Positions 17,238 to 25,155 of a stretch of DNA of 64,000 nt are shown piece by piece; position 1 is the stretch's first letter; each line of letters starts with the position of its first letter. Origin of the DNA: an uncultured Eggerthellaceae bacterium (lineage in GTDB: Bacteria > Actinomycetota > Coriobacteriia > Coriobacteriales > Eggerthellaceae); NCBI GenBank assembly GCA_903789415.1, contig CAIFEG010000007.1, positions 1 through 64,000 on the forward strand. The letters are read 5' to 3'. Position numbers and translations under genes: made by a program. Below the pieces are notes generated by a model. It was not told where the DNA came from, did no database searches, and saw only the letters and a program-made list of their open reading frames with translations.

Positions 17238-17999
17238 TTATGCCAGCGCCTTTCCTTCCATATCCAGAAGTTCACGCGTGACTTTTGCTTGAGGATGTGC
17301 AAACACATCATGTGTTTTCCCTTGCTCAACAATCTTGCCATCGTCGATGACGGCGATTCGGTTGCAAATCGAATTAGCGACCGCAAGCGAATGGGTGATG
17401 AACACAATCGTTACGCCCAGTTCCTTATTGATGCGTTTAAGCAGATTCAAGATGGTATTTGTGGTCATCGTATCAAGAGCACTGGTCGCTTCATCGCAAA
17501 GCATTATTGATGGAGCGGTTGAGAGTGCACGCGCGATGGCAACACGCTGCTGTTGGCCTCCGGAAAGTTGAGAAGGGTACAACTTCTCTTTGTCCGAGAG
17601 ACCCACCATGCTTAAAAGCTTGCGCGCACGTGCTTCGCGTGCGTCTTTTGCTTCGCCGGCAACTTCCAACGGATACGTGACATTCTGCAGCACGGAACGC
17701 TGTGCAAACAGGTTGAAGTTTTGGAAAACCATTCCAATACCTCGGCGAAGTTGCACGAGTTGCTTTCCGCTGTAGTTGGTAACGTCGGTTCCGTTGATAA
17801 TAACTTTGCCCGAAGTAGGCTTTTCAAGCAGGTTAATGCAGCGAACTAACGTAGACTTACCTGCGCCACTTTCGCCAATGATGCCAAACGTATCGCCGTC
17901 TTCTACCGTGAACGAAACATCTTTGAGCACATGATGCTCGTGATGTTCGCCATGTTCGACGTGATCGAAGGTTTTAGTAATATGCTCAAGTTGAATCAT
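17238..17999 (-). CDS. metN: MetN methionine ABC transporter ATPase
   Basis: A 253-residue ATPase of the methionine uptake system. Walker A is GESGAGKST near residue 40, Q-loop [10 protein letters not shown], signature LSGGQQQR, Walker B IMLCDEATSALD, switch His in ITHSLA. A His-rich insert (HVEHGEHHEHH) sits near residue 14. The C-terminal ACT-like regulatory domain of about 90 residues that gives substrate inhibition in E. coli MetN is absent. ATG 17999 (MIQLEHITK) fits the domain start. An in-frame GTG at 18053 lies in the loop of a leader hairpin and lacks a binding site, so it is less likely. Confidence 0.92.
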   Translation of the reverse strand: MIQLEHITKTFDHVEHGEHHEHHVLKDVSFTVEDGDTFGIIGESGAGKSTLVRCINLLEKPTSGKVIINGTDVTNYSGKQLVQLRRGIGMVFQNFNLFAQRSVLQNVTYPLEVAGEAKDAREARARKLLSMVGLSDKEKLYPSQLSGGQQQRVAIARALSTAPSIMLCDEATSALDTMTTNTILNLLKRINKELGVTIVFITHSLAVANSICNRIAVIDDGKIVEQGKTHDVFAHPQAKVTRELLDMEGKALA

Positions 18000-18033
18000 A
18001 GGAAGTATCGCTTGCTTATTGTTGTTATCGTTT

Positions 18034-18117
18034 GAAAAGATAAGATGCGGCACAAAGGCCGCGCGGAAGCTAGGCCTGAGCGTTCAGGTAGCACCTAGAA
18101 TGCTCAGGCTTGAGCAT
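18034..18117 (-). promoter_or_regulatory. Putative attenuator in the metNIQ leader
   Basis: Three stems can form in the leader RNA. Stem A: ATGCTCA/TGAGCAT at 18117-18100. Stem B: GCCTGAGC (18109-18102) with GCTCAGGC (18081-18074); it shares bases with A, so A and B exclude each other. Stem C: GCGGC/GCCGC at 18062-18047, followed by the T-rich ATCTTATCTTTTC. This is the layout of a transcription attenuator. The Met codons of the leader peptide lie on the 5' arm of stem A. Confidence 0.55.
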
Positions 18118-18156
18118 CTGCATGTACATAGCGATATGTTGATCCGTGAATTTCAT
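18070..18156 (-). CDS. Met-rich leader peptide of metNIQ
   Basis: A 28-codon open frame beginning MKFTDQHIAMYMQMLK and ending in AQA followed by TAG. It has Met codons at positions 1, 10, 12 and 14. The ATG lies seven bases after a -10 box (TATGAT), so transcription should begin at or next to its first base: a leaderless mRNA, common in actinobacteria. Codons 14 onward lie inside mutually exclusive RNA hairpins upstream of metN. Ribosome pausing at the clustered Met codons under methionine shortage would plausibly switch the fold. The role is inferred; the reading frame, promoter and stems are seen. Confidence 0.55.
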   Translation of the reverse strand: MKFTDQHIAMYMQMLKPEHSRCYLNAQA

Positions 18157-18163
18157 GCCCTCA

Positions 18164-18191
18164 ATCATAGGATAGAATTAGGGCTTGTCAA
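18164..18191 (-). promoter_or_regulatory. metNIQ promoter
   Basis: Perfect -35 TTGACA at 18191-18186 and -10 TATGAT at 18169-18164 on the minus strand, with a 16-base spacer. The predicted start of transcription is about 18157-18156. Confidence 0.75.
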
Positions 18192-18300
18192 TATGACCTG
18201 CGAGAACTGCACGGTTATTGGATATTCAAGTTGTTCTCATCTAGTTATCTTATAAACAGATAGCAACACGGGCGATTTTTCATCTTTTCCCTTATAAATG

Positions 18301-18357
18301 TTGCTACTTTGCCGTACATTTCCTGCTTTGCCGTATGTGGTGCTGCTCTGCTTACTT
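18301..18357 (-). repeat. 3 x 19 bp degenerate repeats at an MFS-CBS stop codon
   Basis: Units at 18301-18319 and 18320-18338 share CTTTGCCGTA. The third, more degenerate unit at 18339-18357 contains the stop codon of the MFS-CBS gene. Confidence 0.65.
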
Positions 18358-20379
18358 GCTTGCCTGATCGCTCTGCATAGGTTGTGTACCGAGGGACTCG
18401 TGGGACTCTTCGGCTTTCTTTTGTAGTTGATCGGTGACATAACTCATTGAAGCACGAATAATATCGCTTCGGCTTACGGTTCCGATTAATTTATTGTCGT
18501 CATCGACAACAGGAACTTTTTTAATGCGATTCGTTGCAAGCAAGCGGCTTACCATTCCGACGGATTCGTCGGGAGAAATTGAAATGACGTGTTTGGTGGC
18601 AATCGTCATAACATTGAGCTTGAGCAGATCTTCCACGCGTGACGAAAAATCTTCGTCATCGGCAATCTGATATCCATATTTTCCGCTTAGTAACTCATAG
18701 TCTTTGTCGCCTAAGTATTTCATGACGTCGCCATCACTGATAAACCCCACGACATGGTGGTCGTCATCGACGACGGGAAGGCCGCTCGTCTCATCTTTGA
18801 TAAACAGCTGGGCGACGTTGCCGACGGTGTCATGCTCGTTGACGGTGTAGGTACGATCGTGCATGAATTCTTTTGCAGGAATATTTTTCATGGTTGCATC
18901 AATCACGTGGGTAACGGAATCGGGGGCCTTTATTGCTGCGTTAGCCTGGACGGTGGATGGTGCGGCAGTTTCGGTAGGCGTCTTTGCAGCGCGTGAAGGT
19001 TGTGCCTTCTTGTCCGTTACAAATTTCATTGCCAAGATAATCGTAATCATTGAAACGACAGCCACAAGAGCCAGGGTAATCTGATATCCGAGAGCATTTT
19101 GCTCCCATTCGCCTGCTTGCGGAATAATTGCAGTGCCTATGTTTGACACTGAAACAAACAATGCCGTTCCAAACGCCGCTGCTACTTGATTCAAGGTATT
19201 TTGCAGCGGTGTTGCATGCTGAATTGCACTGTTGGGAAGAGAATTAAATCCCCAGGTGCTGATGGGTGTAAGCGAAATGCAGATCCCAAATTCCATGAGG
19301 GTAAAGATCAGCGTTACGTAGATAACGCTCGCATTTCCATCGAAGAAAAACATCAAAAAGCCGCCGATGAATACCGTCGGGGCGAATCGCATGATGATCT
19401 TGTGTGCCCCGATGCGATCGTATGCACGGCCGCTGTACAGCGATGCAAAGGCTGACGCTACCGAGCAGGGGACCATCACCAAGCCTGCTATGGTTGCGCT
19501 CTGTCCCAAAACATTTTGCAAATAAAGGGTCATGATGGTATCGCCACCAATGAAAATGGCTTCGCACAGCATACAGATACCCACATCGATGGCGAAGTTT
19601 CTGGTTTTTAATAGATTCACCCGAAGCATGGGCTCAGAAAGCCCGTCTTGTCTGCGCACAAATAAGTAGACAAAGAATGCGCCCACGACAATTGCACAGA
19701 AGGTAATAACCAGGTTGCTTCCCGACGAGATATTCGAGATGCCCCAAAGTATTCCACCTAAACCGATTGTGCTGAAAACAACCGAGCGGAAATCAAAATG
19801 GGAGCGTGCAAACTGGTGTTCCCAATGAAGGAAAATGATGGCCGCAACGGCAATAATCAACGAAACGATCGTGATAATGATAAACGACTCGCGCCATCCC
19901 ATGGTGTCGGTGAGGTACCCGCCGAGCGCAGGACCAACCGCAGGCGCAATGCCAATGATCAGGGATACGAGCCCCATGGCGCTTCCACGGCTTTCGCGAG
20001 GAAAAATGGTTAAAATGGCCGCCATGCTCATGGGCATCAAGATGCCTGTACCACATGCTTCAGCGACACGGCCAACTAAAAGCCAGGTAAACGATGGCGA
20101 AAACGCACATAATGCCGTTCCCGCGGCATACAAAAGCATCGTCGTAATAAAAATTTTCCTGACACGTGTCAGTCCCATGACGAATGCGGAAAGGGGAATG
20201 ACGATGGCTTCGGTTAAAGAGTAGATTGAAATGGTCCACTGAACCGTCGTGCGAGATATATCCATGTCTCGCATGATTGAAGGAAGTGCTGGTGAAAGAA
20301 GCGTCTGATTGAGCACTACCAGCATCGATCCTGCAAGAAGTACGACTACGGTCGAAATCTGTTGTTTAGTGAGTCCCAT
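18352..20379 (-). CDS. DHA2-type MFS transporter fused to a CBS pair (copy 1)
   Basis: A 675-residue protein. Residues 1 to about 475 are an EmrB/QacA-like drug:proton MFS transporter: VVLNQTLLSPALPSIM in helix 1, motif A-like loop GLTRVRKIFI, motif C-like GIAPAVGPALGGYL, and about 14 membrane helices. An Ala/Pro/Thr linker leads to two CBS domains. CBS1 (about 515-575) has SGLPVVDDDHHVVGFISDGDVM, and CBS2 (about 600-655) has IKKVPVVDDDNKLIGTVSRSDII. Both keep the G-h-h-S-x-x-D ribose-binding motif, so an adenine nucleotide or SAM may gate transport. Two paralogues with the same architecture lie nearby. The substrate is unknown. Confidence 0.85.
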   Translation of the reverse strand: MGLTKQQISTVVVLLAGSMLVVLNQTLLSPALPSIMRDMDISRTTVQWTISIYSLTEAIVIPLSAFVMGLTRVRKIFITTMLLYAAGTALCAFSPSFTWLLVGRVAEACGTGILMPMSMAAILTIFPRESRGSAMGLVSLIIGIAPAVGPALGGYLTDTMGWRESFIIITIVSLIIAVAAIIFLHWEHQFARSHFDFRSVVFSTIGLGGILWGISNISSGSNLVITFCAIVVGAFFVYLFVRRQDGLSEPMLRVNLLKTRNFAIDVGICMLCEAIFIGGDTIMTLYLQNVLGQSATIAGLVMVPCSVASAFASLYSGRAYDRIGAHKIIMRFAPTVFIGGFLMFFFDGNASVIYVTLIFTLMEFGICISLTPISTWGFNSLPNSAIQHATPLQNTLNQVAAAFGTALFVSVSNIGTAIIPQAGEWEQNALGYQITLALVAVVSMITIILAMKFVTDKKAQPSRAAKTPTETAAPSTVQANAAIKAPDSVTHVIDATMKNIPAKEFMHDRTYTVNEHDTVGNVAQLFIKDETSGLPVVDDDHHVVGFISDGDVMKYLGDKDYELLSGKYGYQIADDEDFSSRVEDLLKLNVMTIATKHVISISPDESVGMVSRLLATNRIKKVPVVDDDNKLIGTVSRSDIIRASMSYVTDQLQKKAEESHESLGTQPMQSDQASK

Positions 20380-20467
20380 CTATCCCTCAAGTTTCGCAAT
20401 AGTATGTATATGTGTAAAACTGATTAACCGTCGAACTTCTAGGATATCAAATCTGAACCTCAAATAA

Positions 20468-20473
20468 TATAAT
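20468..20473 (+). promoter_or_regulatory. -10 box for nifS-mnmA
   Basis: TATAAT lies 44 bases before the nifS ATG. The hexamer at -35 spacing (TATCAA) is poor. Confidence 0.4.
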
Positions 20474-20517
20474 TGCGAAAGCAAATGCTCTTTTGCGTTA
20501 CCAATGGAGGGTCCCTC

Positions 20518-21702
20518 ATGATTTATATGGATAGTGCCGCAACGACGCCCATGTCTGATGCCGCCTTATCGGCTATGGAACCATATTGGCAACGTGAATT
20601 TGGAAATTCTCATGCGGTCTATTCGGCAGGTCAGCATGCTGCTGCGGCGATCATGGATGCGCGTAAACGGGTCGCGAAATGTTTGGGATGCACCCCCAGG
20701 CAAATTATTTTTACCTCTGGCGGAACAGAATCTGATAATCAAGCCCTTGCTTCCCTTGCGCTTCGCCGCTTGGGATCAGGCAAATCAGACGGCGGATCTG
20801 AAAACTCGGGTCTGCATGTCCGAAATAAAATCATTACGTTTCAGTTCGAGCATGCCGCAGTTCTGCGCTCGGTCGAACGCCTCTCTCAATTCGGGTTCGA
20901 TGTTGAAGTTTTGCCGGTATTTTCTGATGGAGTCGTGCAGGTAAATGAGCTTTTACCGTATCTCACCGATGACGTTCTCTGCGTTTCGATGATGATGGTA
21001 AATAACGAAGTCGGTACGATCCAACCCGTCCAAGAGGTTGCGCGTCTGTGCAAGGAGCGGGGAATTCTCTTCCATTGTGATGCGGTGCAGGCTGCGGGTC
21101 ATATTCCTATTCATATAAATGATTGGGAAATCGGGACACTTGCCATATCGGCGCATAAATTTCACGGTCCCAAAGGGGTTGGCGTGCTGGTCCATCAGCC
21201 GAATGACTACGTGGAACCGCTGATCGTAGGCGGAGGACAAGAGCGCGGGTTTCGTTCCGGGACCTCGAATACGCCTGGGGCAGTTGGTTGCGCGGCCGCG
21301 CTTGAAGAAGCCTGTGCGCATATGGAAGAGAACAGTCAGTCGCTTTGGGAAATCAATGATGTGCTACGCGCGGGCATTTTGCGCATCCCCGATTCCCGTT
21401 TAACTGGAACCGCAGATCACAGCAAGCGCGTTCCCGGTATTTTGCATTTTTGCTTTAAAGACATTGATGCCCAGACGCTTCTTATCTACCTTGATGCGCA
21501 TGGAATATGTGCATCGGCGGGGTCGGCGTGCATGGCGGGGGCCGTACAAAAAAGCAATACGCTTGTGGCAATGGGTGTCCCGGACGTGTGGGCGCGCGGA
21601 GCATTGCGCCTTTCATTTGACGCATCGATTACGCTTGAAGAAGCACATCGTGTGTGCGATGTGGTTGCCCAAGGAGTGGCGGCGCAGCGGGATCGCGCAT
21701 AG
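20518..21702 (+). CDS. nifS: Cysteine desulfurase (NifS/IscS family)
   Basis: A 394-residue PLP enzyme that takes sulfur from cysteine as an enzyme-bound persulfide for Fe-S clusters and tRNA thiolation. The N-terminus MIYMDSAATTPMSDAAL is typical. The PLP lysine is in ISAHKFHGPKGVGVL near residue 205; His of the cofactor stack is in FEHAAVLRS. The persulfide cysteine is in CASAGSACMAG near 335, and the SGTSN block precedes it. ATG 20518 has GGAGGG at 20505-20510. It lies 25 bases before mnmA, so its sulfur probably goes at least partly to tRNA 2-thiouridine. Confidence 0.94.
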   Translation: MIYMDSAATTPMSDAALSAMEPYWQREFGNSHAVYSAGQHAAAAIMDARKRVAKCLGCTPRQIIFTSGGTESDNQALASLALRRLGSGKSDGGSENSGLHVRNKIITFQFEHAAVLRSVERLSQFGFDVEVLPVFSDGVVQVNELLPYLTDDVLCVSMMMVNNEVGTIQPVQEVARLCKERGILFHCDAVQAAGHIPIHINDWEIGTLAISAHKFHGPKGVGVLVHQPNDYVEPLIVGGGQERGFRSGTSNTPGAVGCAAALEEACAHMEENSQSLWEINDVLRAGILRIPDSRLTGTADHSKRVPGILHFCFKDIDAQTLLIYLDAHGICASAGSACMAGAVQKSNTLVAMGVPDVWARGALRLSFDASITLEEAHRVCDVVAQGVAAQRDRA

Positions 21703-21727
21703 TAAGGAAACACGGATATTCAAAAAA

Positions 21728-22990
21728 ATGACTCAACCTACGTCTGTTGCAGAACATATAACGAATGAAAATACAGCGAATCTCCCCGGAAAAGGGAAAA
21801 AGGTCCTTGTCGCCATGAGCGGTGGGGTGGACTCGAGCGTTTCGCTGTGCTTGCTTCATGACAAAGGATATGAATGTGTGGGCGTGACCATGCGGCTCTA
21901 CGACAATCCGCCTGATGTCGTGAATGCGAAAACATGCTGCAGTTTATCTGATGTAGAAGATGCGAAAGCCGTCGCATACGCCATGGGCGTGCCTCATTAC
22001 ACCATGGAATGCACCGATGAGTTCGCGCGTGATGTGATCTCCCGTTTCGTTAAAGGATATGAAGCGGGAAAAACTCCGAACCCCTGCATCGATTGTAATC
22101 GGTTTTTGAAGTTTGACTTGCTGTATACACGGGCGCGTCAGCTGGGATGCGATTTTATTGCCACCGGTCATTATGCGCGCATCACCTGCGACGACGGTAT
22201 CTACCATCTGCGCCGTGGCGTGGATAGCAAGAAGGATCAAAGCTATGTCGTGAGTATGCTCTCTCAGGAAAAGCTCGCGCATACCCTTTTCCCTCTTGGT
22301 GATTTGACGAAAACACAGGTGCGCAAGATTGCCGAAGAGCATGGACTCGAAAATGCTCAAAAGCAGGAGAGCCAAGATATTTGCTTTGTTCCCAACGGCG
22401 ATTACGCGGGCTTTCTGCATTCTTATACGGGGCATAGCGATGTGCCGGGAAACTTCGTTGACATGAAGGGAAACATTCTTGGTCAACATCAAGGGCTTAT
22501 CCACTACACCATTGGCCAGCGCAAAGGTCTTGGAGTTGCGGTGGGACATCCGCTTTATGTTGTCAAAAAAGATGCGGAAAAAAATGAGGTTGTACTCGGC
22601 ACGCGTGAAGATTTAGCGCGCAAGGATTTCTTCGTTGACGATATGCATTGGACAAATACCACATCTCTTGCAGATGGCTTAGATGTCGATGCGGTCACCA
22701 GATATCGGGGGGTCCCGCATGCGGCACATGTGACGTCAGCACCTATCAATGTTCAACGCGAAGAATCCCTAACGGTAGATCAATCCATGGCAGATCAACC
22801 CACGGAAGATCAATCCGCAGAACATCAACCCGCCAAAACCAAAGAAGACAGTCAAAGCGAAATTTCGCCGCGTTCGATTCACGTGGTTTTTGACCAGCCG
22901 CAAATACAGATTGCTCCAGGTCAGACTGCAGTATTGTATAAGCCTGATGCGAAGGGTGACATTGTCTTAGGTGGGGGAATCATTCGCTAA
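21728..22990 (+). CDS. mnmA: tRNA-specific 2-thiouridylase MnmA
   Basis: A 420-residue enzyme that adenylates and thiolates U34 of tRNA-Lys, -Glu and -Gln. The PP-loop is VLVAMSGGVDSSVSL near residue 28. The two catalytic cysteines are present in TPNPCIDCNRFLKFD and QESQDICFV. The GHYAR block lies between them. The C-terminal beta-barrel carries an insertion of about 35 residues between SAPINVQ and RSIHVVFDQP. The insertion includes four tandem pentapeptides (DQSMA, DQPTE, DQSAE, HQPAK) from a 15-bp repeat. Cotranscribed with nifS. The window also encodes Elp3-like and Trm9-like proteins that would act on the same base. Confidence 0.95.
   Translation: MTQPTSVAEHITNENTANLPGKGKKVLVAMSGGVDSSVSLCLLHDKGYECVGVTMRLYDNPPDVVNAKTCCSLSDVEDAKAVAYAMGVPHYTMECTDEFARDVISRFVKGYEAGKTPNPCIDCNRFLKFDLLYTRARQLGCDFIATGHYARITCDDGIYHLRRGVDSKKDQSYVVSMLSQEKLAHTLFPLGDLTKTQVRKIAEEHGLENAQKQESQDICFVPNGDYAGFLHSYTGHSDVPGNFVDMKGNILGQHQGLIHYTIGQRKGLGVAVGHPLYVVKKDAEKNEVVLGTREDLARKDFFVDDMHWTNTTSLADGLDVDAVTRYRGVPHAAHVTSAPINVQREESLTVDQSMADQPTEDQSAEHQPAKTKEDSQSEISPRSIHVVFDQPQIQIAPGQTAVLYKPDAKGDIVLGGGIIR
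22778..22837 (+). repeat. 4 x 15 bp in-frame repeat in mnmA
   Basis: Units such as GATCAATCCATGGCA and GATCAACCCACGGAA follow each other four times in frame, coding D-Q-(S/P)-x-x pentapeptides. Confidence 0.85.
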
Positions 22991-23227
22991 GCAATGTTTT
23001 CGCTTGGACAGATTTGTGAGTCAGATTATCTAGGTAGATTTTCCCTCACGAGCGCGTTCTCCTTGCATTCTTCGTGACTGAATTCTTACGAATTTATCGC
23101 GTATTGCTGGTTTGTGGGATGAGATTGCAATGGGTGGTACTATCAAAGAGATCGAGAAAAAATTGATAATTACAAGGTATATATCCATATCTTGTTGCCT
23201 TAGTTAGATGTATTGGAGGAGGCCGTA

Positions 23228-24088
23228 ATGGCTGATTTAGAAGAAAAGCCGACTGAGAAGAAGTCTCCTGCGCAAAAATCTTCTGCGCCATTTTATCGAA
23301 TGGAGTTTACGCAAATCACCGATTCGGGCCGTGCGTGGATCCAGATTGCACAAATTGATGATGAAGCATACGAGGTTAAGACCGAGCAAGGGCCTCATAA
23401 TGATGCGATTTCGAATGAATTTCGTGTGAACACCGCGTCTGTTGTTTCTCTTCGCAACAAGATGGCCGAAATTGGTGTTTTTGGTTGGGAAGAGGAATAC
23501 AAAGACGCGCCGCTTGTTCCTAATCTGTCGTGGGCATTGACGATCGTGTTCCAAAAGGATGTTTTCACCCAGACGTCTCGTGGCGGAAGCGATGTCCCAC
23601 TGGGGTTTGATAAGTTTATTCACTTGCTTGAACAAGCGGGTATGCCGAAACCTTCTAAGGGAACACGTCCTGAGGCAAACCCTGCAGCAGGTCCTGCGGG
23701 ATTTGTGTTCCCATTTGATATTTCCGCGTTAGGTGGAAATATGCCGTTTAATCCCATGGGCGGAAATCCTGGGGGATCGAATCCGACTGAAAATGCTAAC
23801 AATCCGTCTACCACGGATAACCAGGACAACTCTGGTGAAACTTCTAATAATTCCGGCGTGCCCTTTGATTTTGGTGCTGCGATGAACTCTCCTATTTTTA
23901 ACGAGGAGATCATTCATCAAATTGAGGCGGCGCTCCAGCAGATGCGTGATCATCCAGAGATGTTCCAAAGTGAAATGCGCCGCGAATTCAACATGCTCAC
24001 CCCTGATCAGCAGGAACAAATGCTTGGTTTCTTGAGCCAAACAGGCATTGGTGATAGACAATGGTGGGAGAATTTCCTGCGTGGCTAG
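23228..24088 (+). CDS. Uncharacterised two-domain protein next to ogg
   Basis: Not recognised. It is 286 residues, with no signal peptide or membrane helix. Residues about 20-140 form a compact-looking domain (FYRMEFTQITDSGRAW ... GVFGWEEEYKDAP ... LSWALTIVFQKD ... FIHLLEQAG). The Trp-x-Leu-x-Ile pattern suggests a beta-sandwich ligand or scaffold fold. Residues 145-220 are a Gly/Asn/Pro linker. The C-terminus (FNEEIIHQIEAALQQMRDHPEMFQSEMRREFNMLTPDQQEQML) is helical and mildly reminiscent of STI1-type helices. ATG 23228 is preceded by GGAGGAGG. The stop overlaps the next gene's start. Confidence 0.65.
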   Translation: MADLEEKPTEKKSPAQKSSAPFYRMEFTQITDSGRAWIQIAQIDDEAYEVKTEQGPHNDAISNEFRVNTASVVSLRNKMAEIGVFGWEEEYKDAPLVPNLSWALTIVFQKDVFTQTSRGGSDVPLGFDKFIHLLEQAGMPKPSKGTRPEANPAAGPAGFVFPFDISALGGNMPFNPMGGNPGGSNPTENANNPSTTDNQDNSGETSNNSGVPFDFGAAMNSPIFNEEIIHQIEAALQQMRDHPEMFQSEMRREFNMLTPDQQEQMLGFLSQTGIGDRQWWENFLRG

Positions 24089-24124
24089 AGATCGCGTGGC
24101 TAAAGACCGCATTGCAAAAGATCA
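24080..24124 (+). repeat. 3 x 15 bp repeat spanning a stop/start junction
   Basis: CGTGGCTAGAGATCG, CGTGGCTAAAGACCG and CATTGCAAAAGATCA follow each other. The first unit holds both the stop codon of the upstream gene (TAG 24086-24088) and the GTG start of the glycosylase (24081); the second holds an alternative GTG (24096). Confidence 0.9.
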
Positions 24125-24920
24125 CATCATCCCTGTTTCGCACCTTGACCTGGATTTGACTGCAAATTCAGGTCAAGTTTTTCGATGGGTCAAGCCCTCA
24201 GATATCAAGCCTCCAGAAACAAAGGTAGATACGCTGTCGTCATTCGACGAAGCAAATACATATGTCATTCCTGCGGCCGAACATCTGGCAGTCGTATGGC
24301 AAGCTAAGCCAGACGAGCTCCATCTGTACTGCGAAGATGCAGATCTTGATTTTTGGAAGCGTTATTTCGCGCTCGATGTTGATTACGACAGCATTATTCG
24401 CCGCCTCTCGAGTGCAGACACGCGTCTTGCTGAAATTACCCGTGTGTGTGATGGGGTACGCGTGCTCAGACAGCCATTGTTTGAAACGGTTGCCACATTT
24501 ATGGCGAGCCAGAACAATAACATTCCGCGCATAAAGAAAAATGTGGCTCGTATGTGTGAGGGACTGACGTGCCCATTTCCCACGCCGTCTGAGCTTGCAT
24601 CGAGACTTTCCATAAACGACTGTGGCCTGGGATATCGGCGCCAAAGCATTTTAGACATGGCGCGATCATGGGACGGGCTCCAGTTGCAGCTGGGAAAAAG
24701 TTATGCCGAAGATAAGCAGACGTTAATGCAGGTAAGAGGCATTGGCCCCAAGGTTGCCGATTGCATTTGTCTGTTCGGACTCGGTCACACCGAAGCATAT
24801 CCGGTGGATACATGGATGCGCAAAGCGGATGCAAAATACCATTTTCCGCTAGTGCACGGGATCGAAGGCATCGAACAACAATTCGTATTCACCTGGATGC
24901 GTTTGTTTGCGCGCGATTGA
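24081..24920 (+). CDS. ogg: OGG-like 8-oxoguanine DNA glycosylase/AP lyase
   Basis: A 279-residue HhH-GPD glycosylase of the eukaryotic-type OGG1 family, which excises 8-oxoguanine from DNA. The N-terminal block LDLTANSGQVFRW is the OGG1 entry motif. Helical core FMASQNNNIPRIKKNVARM precedes the hairpin-helix-hairpin LMQVRGIGPKVADCICLFGLG. Its Lys is the expected catalytic nucleophile and the GPD Asp lies in AYPVDTWMRKA near residue 250. The GTG start at 24081 has GGGAG ten bases upstream and overlaps the preceding stop. The N-terminal codons ARDRVAKDRIAKDHI come from a 15-bp tandem repeat, so GTG 24096 could serve too. Confidence 0.85.
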   Translation: MARDRVAKDRIAKDHIIPVSHLDLDLTANSGQVFRWVKPSDIKPPETKVDTLSSFDEANTYVIPAAEHLAVVWQAKPDELHLYCEDADLDFWKRYFALDVDYDSIIRRLSSADTRLAEITRVCDGVRVLRQPLFETVATFMASQNNNIPRIKKNVARMCEGLTCPFPTPSELASRLSINDCGLGYRRQSILDMARSWDGLQLQLGKSYAEDKQTLMQVRGIGPKVADCICLFGLGHTEAYPVDTWMRKADAKYHFPLVHGIEGIEQQFVFTWMRLFARD

Positions 24921-25094
24921 CGCGAACACCTAAAGCACAAGCAGCGTGAACTTCTTAAAATCAAACATGTTATTAATGTGACTTTAATGTATGCAGCTTT
25001 GTAAAGATGAAATGCGAATCATGTGCACATCATCGCGGTAATTAAACAGAGCCATATAGTAATGAATGGAAGATTTGACTTAATTCCACTTTTG

Positions 25095-25125
25095 AAGACG
25101 TCCTATTTTTGGGTACGTCTTTTTT
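25095..25125 (+). terminator. Hairpin between ogg and the MFS-CBS gene
   Basis: AAGACGT (25095-25101) pairs with ACGTCTT (25115-25121) and is followed by TTTT. It lies 175 bases after ogg but only 30 before the next ATG, so it may be a terminator or an attenuator. Confidence 0.65.
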
Positions 25126-25155
25126 CATGCATAGATTAACTAGGGGAATCGATAT

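Noticed and set aside
18019-18255. A 78-codon plus-strand frame opposite the metNIQ leader
   Set aside because: It is antisense to the promoter, leader peptide and hairpins, and has no family features.
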